From a bacterium (GTDB lineage Bacteria > Myxococcota_A > Bradymonadia > Bradymonadales > Bradymonadaceae): a DNA stretch of 64,000 bases. Location: the NCBI GenBank assembly GCA_030427705.1, contig JAUIBR010000018.1, positions 62,001-126,000 on the forward strand, written 5' to 3'. The notes under the pieces were generated by a model. The model was not told where the DNA came from, did no database searches, and worked only from the letters and a program-made list of their open reading frames with translations. Within the stretch, counting starts at the first letter, position 1; each line of letters opens with the position of its first letter. The position numbers and the translations under genes are program-made. Below, one piece after another: positions 50,826 to 59,765 of this stretch.

Positions 50826-51831
50826 CTTCTGCGACACATTTGCTGTCCTTCACAATCTCATGGGCTACCACGCGCTCCACTTCACCGGTCTGGAAGTAGT
50901 AAGTCCACTCGCCCGACCGCTGACCGTCCACGAAACTACCTTTTGCTTTGACCGAGCCATCCTCGTGGAAGAGCACCCAATCACCGTGCTCCTTGTCGCA
51001 GGCAAACTCGCCGCGTTCCGCCAATTCACCGGATGTGTGGTACTTTTGATACGTGCCGTGTCGTTGGCCCGCGCGGAAATTCGTGACTTCGCGGGGTTGG
51101 CCCGTCGGGAAGTACGCGGTGCGTGTGCCTTCTAGTTTGCCGGCTTTGTAGGTCTGAACTAACACCGGCAGTCCATTGGGTCCCACGCGCTCCCAGTTTA
51201 GGTCACGCTCGCCATCGTCGTAGAATCCGGACTCTTTGCTGCCATCCGGATATTCGCGGGTGACGGAGCCAGACTTTTTGCCTTCAACATACTCGACGGA
51301 TTCTTCTGCTCCGTCCGACCAAATCTTCCAGGTGCCGACACGGTTTTCACCGATGATCTCACCCTGAAGTTCAACACCTCCGCCTGGGCGGAATCGCTTC
51401 AGCAGTGCGCCGGTAGCCGTTCGTTCGACGATCTCCTGCTGCGAGCCGTCGGGGAAGTACGCCACGCGCCTTAGAACGCGGCCCTCTTTATAGGTCTCTT
51501 CGCTTTCGACGCTGCCGTCGGGGTGCCAGGTCTTGCGTGATTCGGGCCGACCGTTTTCGTCCAGCACGCTCTCAGTGGCGAGCGCGCCACCGGCGTACCA
51601 CGTGATGAGAAAACCTTTTGGAATCGGGCTCGCCTTTGACTTGCAGGTGATGGTGCGGCGCCCGTCAGGCAGCCGTTCGTCGATGAGGTCTGTACCCATC
51701 GGACAGCGTCGTTGTTCGCCTGAAGCGCGTACAGGCCACCCATCGGCGCCTACGAGCCCTCCATCTTCGACTCGTTGACCGTCCGTCCCGCAACCCATCA
51801 GGAGTGCGGCGATACAGATCATACGCTTCAT
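50782..51831 (-). CDS. MORN-repeat (YwqK-like) lipoprotein
   Basis: 349 residues from the ATG at 51829-51831, which overlaps the upstream TGA (ATGA). Signal [14 protein letters not shown]. From about residue 60 it is a string of MORN_2/YwqK-type units: [88 protein letters not shown]. These form beta-hairpin rows. The function in bacteria is unclear and may be protein or lipid binding. Third gene of a probable operon with the sigma factor and the Sel1 lipoprotein. Confidence 0.85.
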   Translation of the reverse strand: MKRMICIAALLMGCGTDGQRVEDGGLVGADGWPVRASGEQRRCPMGTDLIDERLPDGRRTITCKSKASPIPKGFLITWYAGGALATESVLDENGRPESRKTWHPDGSVESEETYKEGRVLRRVAYFPDGSQQEIVERTATGALLKRFRPGGGVELQGEIIGENRVGTWKIWSDGAEESVEYVEGKKSGSVTREYPDGSKESGFYDDGERDLNWERVGPNGLPVLVQTYKAGKLEGTRTAYFPTGQPREVTNFRAGQRHGTYQKYHTSGELAERGEFACDKEHGDWVLFHEDGSVKAKGSFVDGQRSGEWTYYFQTGEVERVVAHEIVKDSKCVAEASSENPPEGSPAPR

Positions 51832-52796
51832 TGCGAACTCCGCAGGACTTCTTTGGCGGGCTTGATGCTGGACCACTTGTCGCAAGCGGTGTCCAGACCT
51901 TCGTCGCACGCCTGTTGGAAGAACTCTCGCGAAGTCGTGATATTGCGTGGCACATCGATGCCTTCGGCGAGTGCGAAACCAGCATTATAGCATCCAAGCG
52001 CGTCACCTTGGTTACATCCGTCGACGTACACGACATATGCGGTCGCAGCGGAGTTTGCGACCGGTTCCGCATTGTGGAGGCTCGCAGTTTCGTAATACTC
52101 GTTGGCTTTGGCGAGGTCTTGGCCGACGCCAATGCCCGTCTCGTACATGCGCGCCAAACGCAAGCAGCCAACGCCGACTTTCGGGGTGCACGTGTCCGTC
52201 AGAAGTTTCAATCCACGCGCAGTGTCCTGTTCGATCCCTGACCCAAACAACAGCGCCTGACCGGCGGCGGCGCAGGCATTGGCCGAACCCATCTCGCAGC
52301 CCTTGGACTCAAGATCGAAAGCGAGTTGGAGTTTAGATTCGATGCGCCACAAGTCCCGGACCTGCATCGCCACATGCCAACATCCATCGCCGTTGGAGCC
52401 GTCGCAGGCGCGTTGGTAGTAGTCGGTCGCCTGATAGGGCGGAAGCGAGTCTCCGAATTTGACGCAAGCCTCTGCATTACCGCCCTCGCAGCCCTTCTCT
52501 AATGCTGTCAATATTTGGCGCTGTTTTGCCTGGGTGTCACCAAGCGCGATCGCGAGCTCAGTGCAGGCGTCCGCGTCACCCTGATGGCAAGCGTATCGAT
52601 AGGCGATGAGTGCTGCACGGCGATTGGCAACGGTGCCGTCTGAGTTCTTTTGGGCGAATGCGGTGCAGGCGCCTAGCTCACCGTCGACGCAGTCTTCGTG
52701 ATTTGGGTCGTTGAAGTACGCATCTGGCTTGGATTTCTGACACGCGCAAAGGCTCACCAAGAGGCACCCCAATACGCATGTCAGCAGTCGAGTCAC
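51828..52796 (-). CDS. Sel1-repeat lipoprotein
   Basis: 322 residues from a GTG at 52794-52796, 10 bases after the sigma-factor stop. The longer frame from 52931 runs back into that gene. Signal VTRLLTCVLGCLLVSLCAC. Repeats of ~36 residues with paired Cys and small residues (YACHQGDADACTELAIAL, GCEGGNAEACVKFGDSL, GCEMGSANACAAAGQALLFG, CNQGDALGCYNAGFALAEG) are Sel1-like. The Cys pair at each unit is typical of the exported Cys-rich Sel1/Hcp-type group, where they form disulphides. A scaffold or regulator in the envelope is likely. Position in the sigma-factor operon suggests a signalling link. Confidence 0.85.
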   Translation of the reverse strand: MTRLLTCVLGCLLVSLCACQKSKPDAYFNDPNHEDCVDGELGACTAFAQKNSDGTVANRRAALIAYRYACHQGDADACTELAIALGDTQAKQRQILTALEKGCEGGNAEACVKFGDSLPPYQATDYYQRACDGSNGDGCWHVAMQVRDLWRIESKLQLAFDLESKGCEMGSANACAAAGQALLFGSGIEQDTARGLKLLTDTCTPKVGVGCLRLARMYETGIGVGQDLAKANEYYETASLHNAEPVANSAATAYVVYVDGCNQGDALGCYNAGFALAEGIDVPRNITTSREFFQQACDEGLDTACDKWSSIKPAKEVLRSSQ

Positions 52797-52806
52797 GTAC
52801 GCGTGC

Positions 52807-53853
52807 TCACATAGACTCGAGGAAATTGATTTTGATGTCTTCGCCCAGGTTCGAAAGCAGGTACTTTCGGAACTTCTCGCGAATCTGAACTTCGACTTGG
52901 CGGATGCGCTCTTTTGATACGCCCCATTCATCGCCGAGTTCGACGAGGCTTCGTGGGTCTTCGGCGATCATGCGCTCAAACCAGATGGCGCGTTCACGGT
53001 CGTCTTCGATGGCTTCGCCGAAGGACTTGATGACTTCGCCGATCTGCGACTGCATTTCGTAGTCAGCGACGATCTCTTCAGGGTCCTCTCCATCCCCCTG
53101 CATGAGCTCACCGATCGTCGTCTTCTCGTAGCCGGGAGCCTGCGCATCCATGAAAACAGGGGGCGCATCAAGCTGGGCTGCTACACGCACAACCTCGGAC
53201 TCGTCGACGTCCAAGTACTCCGCGATGAGTGCAGGGGTTGGCTGTTCGCCGCGGCGAATGAGCTCTCGTCGTGCCTTTTTCAGGTTGTAGAAGAGCTTTC
53301 GGCCCGCGCGCGAGCTACCAATCTTCACCGGATGCAGGTGGTTCATCAGATAGTTCAGGATCATGGCGCGAATCCAGTACTGCGCGTAGCTGGTAAACTT
53401 CACACCGCGGTAGGGGTCGTAGCGGGTCACAGCCTCGCTCAGCCCCACATTGCCTTCCTGAATCAAGTCCAGAAGTGAGGTCCAACGCCGTTGATACTCG
53501 CGTGCGATCTTCACCACCAGACGCAGGTTTGTGAGCACCAGCAGTTTGCCTGCATCGACGTCGCCAACTTCTTTATAGCGCTCAGCCAGGGCCTGTTGCT
53601 CGTCCGCCGGCAGCGGCTCAACGTGGCTCAGACTGGAGAGGTACGCCGACAGAGGATCGGCGTGCATGATGTCGGTGGTGTTGGAGCCAACAGCATGGTT
53701 TAGGTCATGAAGCATCTTCGATGACGAGTGTTCGAGTATGTCGTCATACTCATCATCGTCGCCGAGAACCTCGACCTCGGGATCCCCCGATTCATCAATA
53801 TGAAAACCATCACCGAGTTCGGATTCGTCGAACTCGGCGTCTTCGTTCGTCAT
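52807..53853 (-). CDS. RpoH/SigB-like sigma-70 family factor
   Basis: 348 residues from the ATG at 53851-53853, eight codons inside the longest frame. It has region 1.2/2 (NLRLVVKIAREYQ, LLDLIQEGNVGLSEAVTRYD, GVKFTSYAQYWIRAMI), a region like the RpoH box (GRKLFYNLKKARREL), region 3, and region 4 with a complete helix-turn-helix (LVELGDEWGVSKERIRQVEV-QIREKFRKYL). Heat-shock sigma factors are about 285 residues. The excess is a strongly acidic N-terminal extension of ~60 residues (DESELGDGFHIDESGDPEVE), unusual for RpoH. Myxobacteria have several RpoH-like factors (SigB, SigC). It heads an operon with Sel1 and MORN lipoproteins. A 19-bp inverted repeat lies ~110 bases upstream. Confidence 0.88.
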   Translation of the reverse strand: MTNEDAEFDESELGDGFHIDESGDPEVEVLGDDDEYDDILEHSSSKMLHDLNHAVGSNTTDIMHADPLSAYLSSLSHVEPLPADEQQALAERYKEVGDVDAGKLLVLTNLRLVVKIAREYQRRWTSLLDLIQEGNVGLSEAVTRYDPYRGVKFTSYAQYWIRAMILNYLMNHLHPVKIGSSRAGRKLFYNLKKARRELIRRGEQPTPALIAEYLDVDESEVVRVAAQLDAPPVFMDAQAPGYEKTTIGELMQGDGEDPEEIVADYEMQSQIGEVIKSFGEAIEDDRERAIWFERMIAEDPRSLVELGDEWGVSKERIRQVEVQIREKFRKYLLSNLGEDIKINFLESM

Positions 53854-53960
53854 GGTCGTTCGTCCATCTAATCTCAATTACGATCCTACAACAGCGCGGG
53901 ATTTTGATCATTCTCAAATGCCACTTGAGTTAACTCCGCGCGGCTACGCCGTGCTCGTTG

Positions 53961-54025
53961 ACAATTCTGTAATTCTTCAGCTCCACGGACTATGTCCGCT
54001 CCGCTTTGAAGAATTACAGAATTGT
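53961..54025. repeat. Perfect 19-bp inverted repeat with nested hairpin
   Basis: ACAATTCTGTAATTCTTCA at 53961-53979 and its exact reverse complement at 54007-54025. The 27-base loop contains CGGAC-TAT-GTCCG (53986-53998). The arms are A+T-rich, unlike the surroundings. Confidence 0.9.
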
Positions 54026-54122
54026 TCGGCTTCGCCTCACGGCTTTGAGTTCGGCTTTGCCTCACGGCTTCGAGTTCGGCTTTGCCTCACGGCTTCAAGT
54101 TCGGCTTCGCCTCACGGCTTTC
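54026..54122. repeat. R2-related array (TTCGGCTTTGCCTCACGGCTT)
   Basis: Four 25-base units, GTTCGGCTT(C/T)GCCTCACGGCTT. This is the inverse of the unit at 29212-29302. Loop-centre C/T changes distinguish the copies. Confidence 0.9.
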
Positions 54123-54202
54123 GTTCACGTTGCTGACAGTGTCTTAGTCCCTTCCCTACCTTAACTTCCCCGCCTTACAAGCCTTCCCCGCCTTACTAAG
54201 GG

Positions 54203-54231
54203 TTGACGAAACCGTTGTGGCTCGATTGAAT
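54203..54231 (+). promoter_or_regulatory. sigma70-like promoter of fadJ
   Basis: TTGACG, 17 bases, TTGAAT. Transcription would start near 54238. This makes the ATG at 54230 unusable and supports 54278 as the fadJ start. Confidence 0.55.
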
Positions 54232-54277
54232 GCCGGCCTTGGCTAATGCCCGAGAAATCATCGACACCGAGGCACCA

Positions 54278-56434
54278 ATGTCTAATGCCGAAAAGCTCGT
54301 CACCCTGAACTACGAAGATGGGATCGCCTACATCTGCGTGGATATCGAAGGCGAGAGCGTAAACACCCTATCTGCAAAGATGACGGATCGAATCGAGGAG
54401 ATTCTTGCCGAGATCAAAGGCAAGTCTGGCCTGAGCGGCGCGGTCATCCACAGCGCGAAGCGCGACTTCATCGTCGGATTCGATATTCGCGAGTTCAAGC
54501 ACCTGAAAGACGATCCGAAAGGCCTGCGAGAGCTCGGAAAGCGTGGTCATGCGATGCTAAAGAGCATTGATACGTTGGGGATTCCGGTCGTCAGCGCGAT
54601 CCATGGCAACTGCTTGGGTGGCGGATTGGAGGTCGCATTGGCGTGTCACGGACGTGTCGCAAGTGATCACAAGTCGACCAAGTTGGGTCTGCCAGAGGTG
54701 ATGTTGGGATTGATTCCCGGTGCTGGTGGCACCCAGAACCTTCCGCGGCTGATCGACTTATCCGCGGCATTGGACATGATCCTCACAGGGCGTCAGATAC
54801 CGGCGAAGAAAGCCCTGAAGATGGGATTGGTCGATGACGTTGTCCATCCAGACTATGTGGTGCAGGCCGCAGCAGAACTGGCCAAGAAGCTGCACAAGGA
54901 ACGGCAGGAAAAGCCCAACCTCCTTGAAGAGCTGGTCAGCGATCCCGCTAGCGGTGCGATGAAGATCGTGGCCGCGACGCCCGCGCGAAGTTTGGTGTTC
55001 AGCAAGGCGAAAGAGCAGGTGATGAAGCAGTCCGGCGGTCACTATCCTGCCCCTTTGAAAGCGCTCGAGGTGATCGAGTACGGACTCGCCAACGGCTTGG
55101 AAGCGGGACTGGACAAGGAGATCGAGGCCTTTGTCGAGCTCATCCAGACCGATGTGAGTGCAAGCTTGCGTGGCATCTTCTTTATGAAGCAAGAGGCCGA
55201 CAAAGACCCGGTCGTCTCGAAGCGAACCAAGCCAGTCGATGTCGACAAGATCGGCGTGCTCGGTGCGGGTCTAATGGGTGCCGGCATTGCGCAGGTCGGC
55301 GCGTCCAAAGGCTATAATATTCGCCTGAAAGACCGCGATGCGAAGGGCCTGGGTTGGGGCCTCAAATACGCCAACGACGCGTTCCAGAAGATGGCTAAGC
55401 GCCGCAAGATTAGCCGTCCTGAGGCGGATATCGCGATGGGACGAATCTCGGGGACCACGGACTATCGTGGTTTCGAATCATGCGACCTGGTCATCGAGGC
55501 CGTTTTCGAAGACATCAACCTAAAGCAGAAGATTTTGGCTGACGTCGAAGCACTCGGGAACAAGGACCTTATCTTCGCGAGCAACACGTCGACGATTCCC
55601 ATCAAGGACATCGCTGCAAAGGCGAAATACCCAAAGAACGTCATTGGAATGCACTACTTCAGCCCGGTCCATAAGATGCCGCTGCTGGAGATCATCCGAA
55701 CGAAAGAGACCTCGGCGAAGGCAATTGCGACGGCACTCGCCGTCGGCCGCAAGATGGGCAAGACCTGCATCGTCGTCGAAGATGGCCCCGGATTCTTCAC
55801 CAGCCGCGTCGTAGGCGCTTACATCAACGAAGCCGGCTGGATCCTGCAGGAAGGCTCAAGCGTTGAGGCCATCGACAATACGATGGAGAAGTTCGGCTTC
55901 CCGGTCGGCCCGCTAAAGCTGGTTGACGAGGTCGGGTTGGACGTAGCGCAAAAGGCCGCGGGCGTGTTGGGCGAGGCGTTCAAACATCGCTGGGACCAAC
56001 CGACGGCACTGGCGGCCATCGCCGAAGAAGGGCGAAAAGGACGGAAGAACAGCAAGGGATTCTACCTATATGGCAAGGACGAGAAAGGCGTCGACGAATC
56101 GGTCTACGACAAGATTCCAGGCGGCCGAAAACGCCGAGACTTGGATGCAGATGTCATCCGAGACCGTGTCTGGCTGGCGATGCTCAATGAGTGCGCCTAT
56201 TGCCTGCAGGAAGGTATCAGCGACAAACCACGAGACATCGATATTGGCGTCATCTTTGGGTTGGGCTTCCCACCGTTCAGGGGCGGGATTCTGAAGTACG
56301 CCGACCACGTCGGAGTTCAGAAATGTGTCGACGATCTCAACCGGCTCGCTGACGCATATGGTGAGCGGCTGAGACCCGCACAAATTCTGGTCGATATGGC
56401 CGCGAAGTCGAAGACGTTTCACACCGAAGACTGA
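54278..56434 (+). CDS. fadJ: Fatty-acid oxidation complex alpha subunit (FadJ-type)
   Basis: 718 residues from the ATG at 54278 (GAGG before it, promoter at 54203). The N-terminal enoyl-CoA hydratase/isomerase domain has HGNCLGGGLEVALA (oxyanion hole, about 108) and LGLPEVMLGLIPGAGGTQ (catalytic Glu, about 139). The 3-hydroxyacyl-CoA dehydrogenase part starts at about 326 with GVLGAGLMGAGIAQ for NAD and has GMHYFSPVHKMPLLE (catalytic His, about 457). The C-terminal dehydrogenase domains follow. It performs steps two and three of beta-oxidation. The thiolase is encoded 14 bases downstream, and together they form the alpha2beta2 trifunctional complex. Confidence 0.92.
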   Translation: MSNAEKLVTLNYEDGIAYICVDIEGESVNTLSAKMTDRIEEILAEIKGKSGLSGAVIHSAKRDFIVGFDIREFKHLKDDPKGLRELGKRGHAMLKSIDTLGIPVVSAIHGNCLGGGLEVALACHGRVASDHKSTKLGLPEVMLGLIPGAGGTQNLPRLIDLSAALDMILTGRQIPAKKALKMGLVDDVVHPDYVVQAAAELAKKLHKERQEKPNLLEELVSDPASGAMKIVAATPARSLVFSKAKEQVMKQSGGHYPAPLKALEVIEYGLANGLEAGLDKEIEAFVELIQTDVSASLRGIFFMKQEADKDPVVSKRTKPVDVDKIGVLGAGLMGAGIAQVGASKGYNIRLKDRDAKGLGWGLKYANDAFQKMAKRRKISRPEADIAMGRISGTTDYRGFESCDLVIEAVFEDINLKQKILADVEALGNKDLIFASNTSTIPIKDIAAKAKYPKNVIGMHYFSPVHKMPLLEIIRTKETSAKAIATALAVGRKMGKTCIVVEDGPGFFTSRVVGAYINEAGWILQEGSSVEAIDNTMEKFGFPVGPLKLVDEVGLDVAQKAAGVLGEAFKHRWDQPTALAAIAEEGRKGRKNSKGFYLYGKDEKGVDESVYDKIPGGRKRRDLDADVIRDRVWLAMLNECAYCLQEGISDKPRDIDIGVIFGLGFPPFRGGILKYADHVGVQKCVDDLNRLADAYGERLRPAQILVDMAAKSKTFHTED

Positions 56435-56448
56435 TTAGGAGCACGCAC

Positions 56449-57753
56449 ATGGCTAAGACATTTAGTTTAGGAGGCGACGATCGTGTCGCAATCATCGAAG
56501 GCACGCGGACTCCATTCGTTAAGGCGTGGAGCGAGTTTCGGGACCTCAATGAGGCAGACCTGACGCGCTTTGCGATCAACGAGCTGATAAACCGCGTCAA
56601 CATTGACCCACACGAGGTCGATGAAGTTGTCATCGGATGTGTTTCCGCACCGATGAACGGGCCCAACGTCGCTCGCGAAGTGGTGCTGCGAAGCCAACTT
56701 CCCAACGAGATCCCCGCGTTCACGGTCCAGATGTACTGCGCATCCAGTGGTCTAGCAGCCATCAACGCCGTCGGAGACATCCTCAGCGGCGCAGCTGACA
56801 CAGCCATTATTGGTGGTGTTGAGTCGATGAGCGCAGCACAAGCGCGCATCACGCTGAATCTCACGCAAGCATTGAATGACGCCTCGCGCGCACGCTCGAT
56901 GCAAGACCGTCTGAAGGCGTTCTCGGACGTGAAGCTGGCTGACTTGAAGCCCGACGTGCCGTCCATTGCGGAGCCGACGACCGGTAAGTCCATGGGTGAA
57001 TCCGCCGAGGATATGGCCAAGGAGTACGGCATCACGCGTGGCGACCAAGATGCGTTTGCTGAGTTGACACACCACCGGGCTGCTAAAGCCTTTGAGGACG
57101 GACGCTTTCCCGAGGTTGTGCCTGTGATCACCGGCGAAAAGTTCGACGTGGTCGTGGACCAAGACACGATGGTTCGTGGCGATACATCGGTCGAGAAGAT
57201 GGGCAAGCTACGCCCTGTCTTCGACCGCAAGCACGGCTCGGTCACCGCGGCAAACTCGAGCCCACTGACCGACGGTGCTTCCGCGGTGTTGCTGATGCGC
57301 GAGTCGAAGGCAAAGAAGCTGGGGCTGAAGCCCAAGGCTTACATAAAGACGCATGCGCTGGCGGCACTCGACCTGTTCAAGCACGCCATGCTTCTTGGCC
57401 CGTCGTTCGCGACGCCAAAAGCGCTTGGCCGGGCTGGCTTGTCGTTGAAGGACATGGGCCTGGTCGACATGCACGAAGCGTTCGCCGCGCAGGTACTGAC
57501 CAACGTCAAAGTCTGGGAGTCGAAAGAGCTTGCTACCAAGATCGGCTTGGACGACCGAATCGGCGACGTCGACATGGAGAAGTTCAACGTCAACGGCGGT
57601 TCAATCCCCATCGGACACCCCTTCGGTGCCACCGGTGCTCGCCTCATCATGCAGCTTGCTGGTGAAATGGAGCGTCGCGATGTGCAGTACGGCCTCACGA
57701 CTGCATGCGCTGCGGGTGGGTTAGGGTTTTCGATGGTGTTGGAAAGGGGCTAG
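56449..57753 (+). CDS. fadI: Acetyl-CoA acyltransferase (3-ketoacyl-CoA thiolase, FadI-type)
   Basis: 434 residues. Catalytic Cys in MYCASSGLAA (about 97), His in GGSIPIGHPFGATGARL (about 389) and the second Cys in TACAAGGLG (about 419). Length and the N-terminus EGTRTPFVKAWSEFRDLNEADL fit the FadI/AtoB-like group that partners FadJ. It cleaves 3-ketoacyl-CoA to acetyl-CoA and a shortened acyl-CoA. Same operon as fadJ, with AGGAG ribosome site. The region after its stop changes in base composition. Confidence 0.92.
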   Translation: MAKTFSLGGDDRVAIIEGTRTPFVKAWSEFRDLNEADLTRFAINELINRVNIDPHEVDEVVIGCVSAPMNGPNVAREVVLRSQLPNEIPAFTVQMYCASSGLAAINAVGDILSGAADTAIIGGVESMSAAQARITLNLTQALNDASRARSMQDRLKAFSDVKLADLKPDVPSIAEPTTGKSMGESAEDMAKEYGITRGDQDAFAELTHHRAAKAFEDGRFPEVVPVITGEKFDVVVDQDTMVRGDTSVEKMGKLRPVFDRKHGSVTAANSSPLTDGASAVLLMRESKAKKLGLKPKAYIKTHALAALDLFKHAMLLGPSFATPKALGRAGLSLKDMGLVDMHEAFAAQVLTNVKVWESKELATKIGLDDRIGDVDMEKFNVNGGSIPIGHPFGATGARLIMQLAGEMERRDVQYGLTTACAAGGLGFSMVLERG

Positions 57754-57860
57754 TGCAGCGTTGCTTGCTAAGCGGCGTTCCGAAGCTCGCGTGCGCCACG
57801 CAGCATCCGCGTCGTGATAGAGACAGGAGAACTTCACAAGTAACTTTGACATGGCTCAAT

Positions 57861-57887
57861 CGATCAAAACCCCATTGGTATTGATCG
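57861..57887. promoter_or_regulatory. Operator-like inverted repeat before the metzincin gene
   Basis: CGATCAA (57861-57867) and TTGATCG (57881-57887) around a 13-base centre, just after a TTGACA at 57846. Upstream of the gene at 57980. No regulator is adjacent. Confidence 0.3.
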
Positions 57888-57979
57888 TTCACCTTTCAGT
57901 GTTAACGAAAACCCGAACCACTGGTTACGTGCAGCGTCGCAGGGTTTGTGAAGAAATTGGTTGATTGAAAGGAGAAATG

Positions 57980-59755
57980 ATGCGAGGCTTGCATGTCCCA
58001 ACTTTAAACCCTTGGAGGGAAAAACGTGAACACGCAACACGCAACACGCACGCATTGTTCTTCGTTTTATCTGCCTGTTTGGCGTACTTTAGCTACGGCA
58101 AAGCATTTGCCGATACATCAGATTGTGTCCCACCTAGCATAACTCAGCCGACCGATAACCGTCGTGATTTTTACATCAACATGGCGTCGTTTCAGCAGTT
58201 TGCTTACGACGAAAATGGAACTTTAGGTCACTTTTCTACCGACGAAATTATCGGAGCAGTGCTTCAGGCGGCCGAGCAATGGAATCATTCCGCTGCAGGC
58301 CGTGAGTTTGTGTACAAGGGAATCGACAACTCGAAACTAGTGGGCGGGAGCCAGGCTGGCGTGCCATATGGAGTTATTCGAGCTGGGGTTTACAATTCCA
58401 ATACGAATTCGCTTTCAATGAAGTTTGGCGGAGCGACCGCTCAGTTCCATACTCAAGGATTCTCCATAGAGATAGCGGGGCGAACCAACCAAGGAAACAT
58501 CCGTCGGTGGTATGTGGGAGACCCAAACAACCCACCTTCATCAAATGGTTCCGATCTCGTTGGTTTTTTGGTTCATGAGTTTGGCCACATCACTGGTCAA
58601 TATCATCCTACGGTTGGTGGGGTTATGAACTCAAACAATCAACGGGAGTTGTATGAAGTTGACATCGATTGCGCGGAGTTTTTCTATTCAGGTACTAACC
58701 GAGGGCTGACATCGGTCGATTGGGAATTCACTAATGGTAATTGGAGCGCAACTCTACCATTCCTCAACATCTGGTCGGCAAGTAGTGGAGTTTCTCGAGG
58801 GGGCACTCAGTATGGTTCGTTCGAGTTTAGGGGCGTGAAGATGGGTTATGACGGGCTCTACGCGGAACGGTACAGCACGGGTAACCTCTATCTAGGGAGT
58901 CGTTACAGCTTTCTGCCACATCCTCCGGTGCGCGCTCACAGATATGAACTGGACGCCCCATATCGGGATTTGATTCTCGCCCTGTCCAGGGACTCGATAA
59001 ACTACGGAAATCAAGGTGACGAGTACTTCGTAGTGAAGGCATTTACATCAGCCAATGGCTTTGAATCTTCTGTGACAAGTATCCACAATCTACAACATTG
59101 CACCTCGTATTCTTCAAGTTTGTATGGGGCATGTTATGGCTCCTCTGATGTTCGAACAGTCAGGCGTCCCGCGATCGCGTTCGATGACGAGGTCCAGAAA
59201 TCAGTATATGCATGGACTCATTCGGACCGGAGCGATTTCAGCCTCAATAATGATGTCTTGATATCCATTGGTTCGTATGAGGGTTCACACTTTAACTCCA
59301 CAGTCTTAGCCCGAGCCGTGGATATTGGTGTAAAGAGCGAAGTGGCCCCCGGTCTGGCGTGTGACACGAATCAAGCCACGCATTCTGGGTATGATTGCCT
59401 TCTTGCTTTTGTGGACCCATCAGATGTGAAGAACAGCATAAGATTGCTGCCGTTCTACAGCGTTTCCGGCGTAGGAAGTTACTGGCCCATCACGCTGGTG
59501 AGTCCCCATTTAATGTCGAGTTCTGGATGGCATCGTACTTCATCGCCAATAGCCCTGTTTCGCCACGATGGGAAATGGTGGTTGGCGTTTAAACTTGCAT
59601 TAGCGACCGGTGGAGGGGGGCTCCGTCTATATTCTTCTCCAACCGGGGCCAGTGATTCCTGGTCGCTTGAGAGTTCTACGCTTCCTTATACAGCAAACGG
59701 CGGGACTGCCCTCGGGGGCTGGATTCAAGAGAACCACGTATTTTCAACGTATTAG
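57980..59755 (+). CDS. Secreted metzincin-like protease
   Basis: 591 residues from the ATG at 57980, where AAAGGAG is well spaced. Earlier TTG and ATG codons overlap or crowd the ribosome site. A long basic n-region precedes the signal HALFFVLSACLAYFSYGKAFA. The catalytic domain has HEFGHITGQYH (about 198-208), a HExxHxxGxxH site, and GGVMN (about 213-217), a close Met-turn. The spacing is shorter than usual, so the fold is metzincin-like, not proven. The C-terminal ~370 residues have strand-rich repeats reminiscent of a sialidase-type propeller (RRPAIAFDDEVQKSVYAWTH, GGGGLRLYSSPTGASDSWSL). The region has lower G+C and more A/T-ending codons than its neighbours. Operon with 59766. Confidence 0.75.
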   Translation: MRGLHVPTLNPWREKREHATRNTHALFFVLSACLAYFSYGKAFADTSDCVPPSITQPTDNRRDFYINMASFQQFAYDENGTLGHFSTDEIIGAVLQAAEQWNHSAAGREFVYKGIDNSKLVGGSQAGVPYGVIRAGVYNSNTNSLSMKFGGATAQFHTQGFSIEIAGRTNQGNIRRWYVGDPNNPPSSNGSDLVGFLVHEFGHITGQYHPTVGGVMNSNNQRELYEVDIDCAEFFYSGTNRGLTSVDWEFTNGNWSATLPFLNIWSASSGVSRGGTQYGSFEFRGVKMGYDGLYAERYSTGNLYLGSRYSFLPHPPVRAHRYELDAPYRDLILALSRDSINYGNQGDEYFVVKAFTSANGFESSVTSIHNLQHCTSYSSSLYGACYGSSDVRTVRRPAIAFDDEVQKSVYAWTHSDRSDFSLNNDVLISIGSYEGSHFNSTVLARAVDIGVKSEVAPGLACDTNQATHSGYDCLLAFVDPSDVKNSIRLLPFYSVSGVGSYWPITLVSPHLMSSSGWHRTSSPIALFRHDGKWWLAFKLALATGGGGLRLYSSPTGASDSWSLESSTLPYTANGGTALGGWIQENHVFSTY

Positions 59756-59765
59756 AGGTGAGCTC

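Larger units (their letters stand above)
53854..54277. other. Divergent intergenic region: hairpins, repeat array and fadJ promoter
   Basis: 424 bases between the sigma factor and fadJ. In order it holds a GCGCGGC-TAC-GCCGTGC hairpin (about 53938-53954), a 19-bp inverted repeat (53961-54025), an R2-related array (54026-54122), tandem CTTCCCCGCCTTAC repeats (about 54152-54198) and a -35/-10 pair at 54203-54231. Confidence 0.8.

Noticed and set aside
54230-54277. ATG at 54230 as the fadJ start
   Set aside because: It overlaps the -10 element of the promoter at 54203-54231. The ATG at 54278 has GAGG and gives the usual N-terminus.
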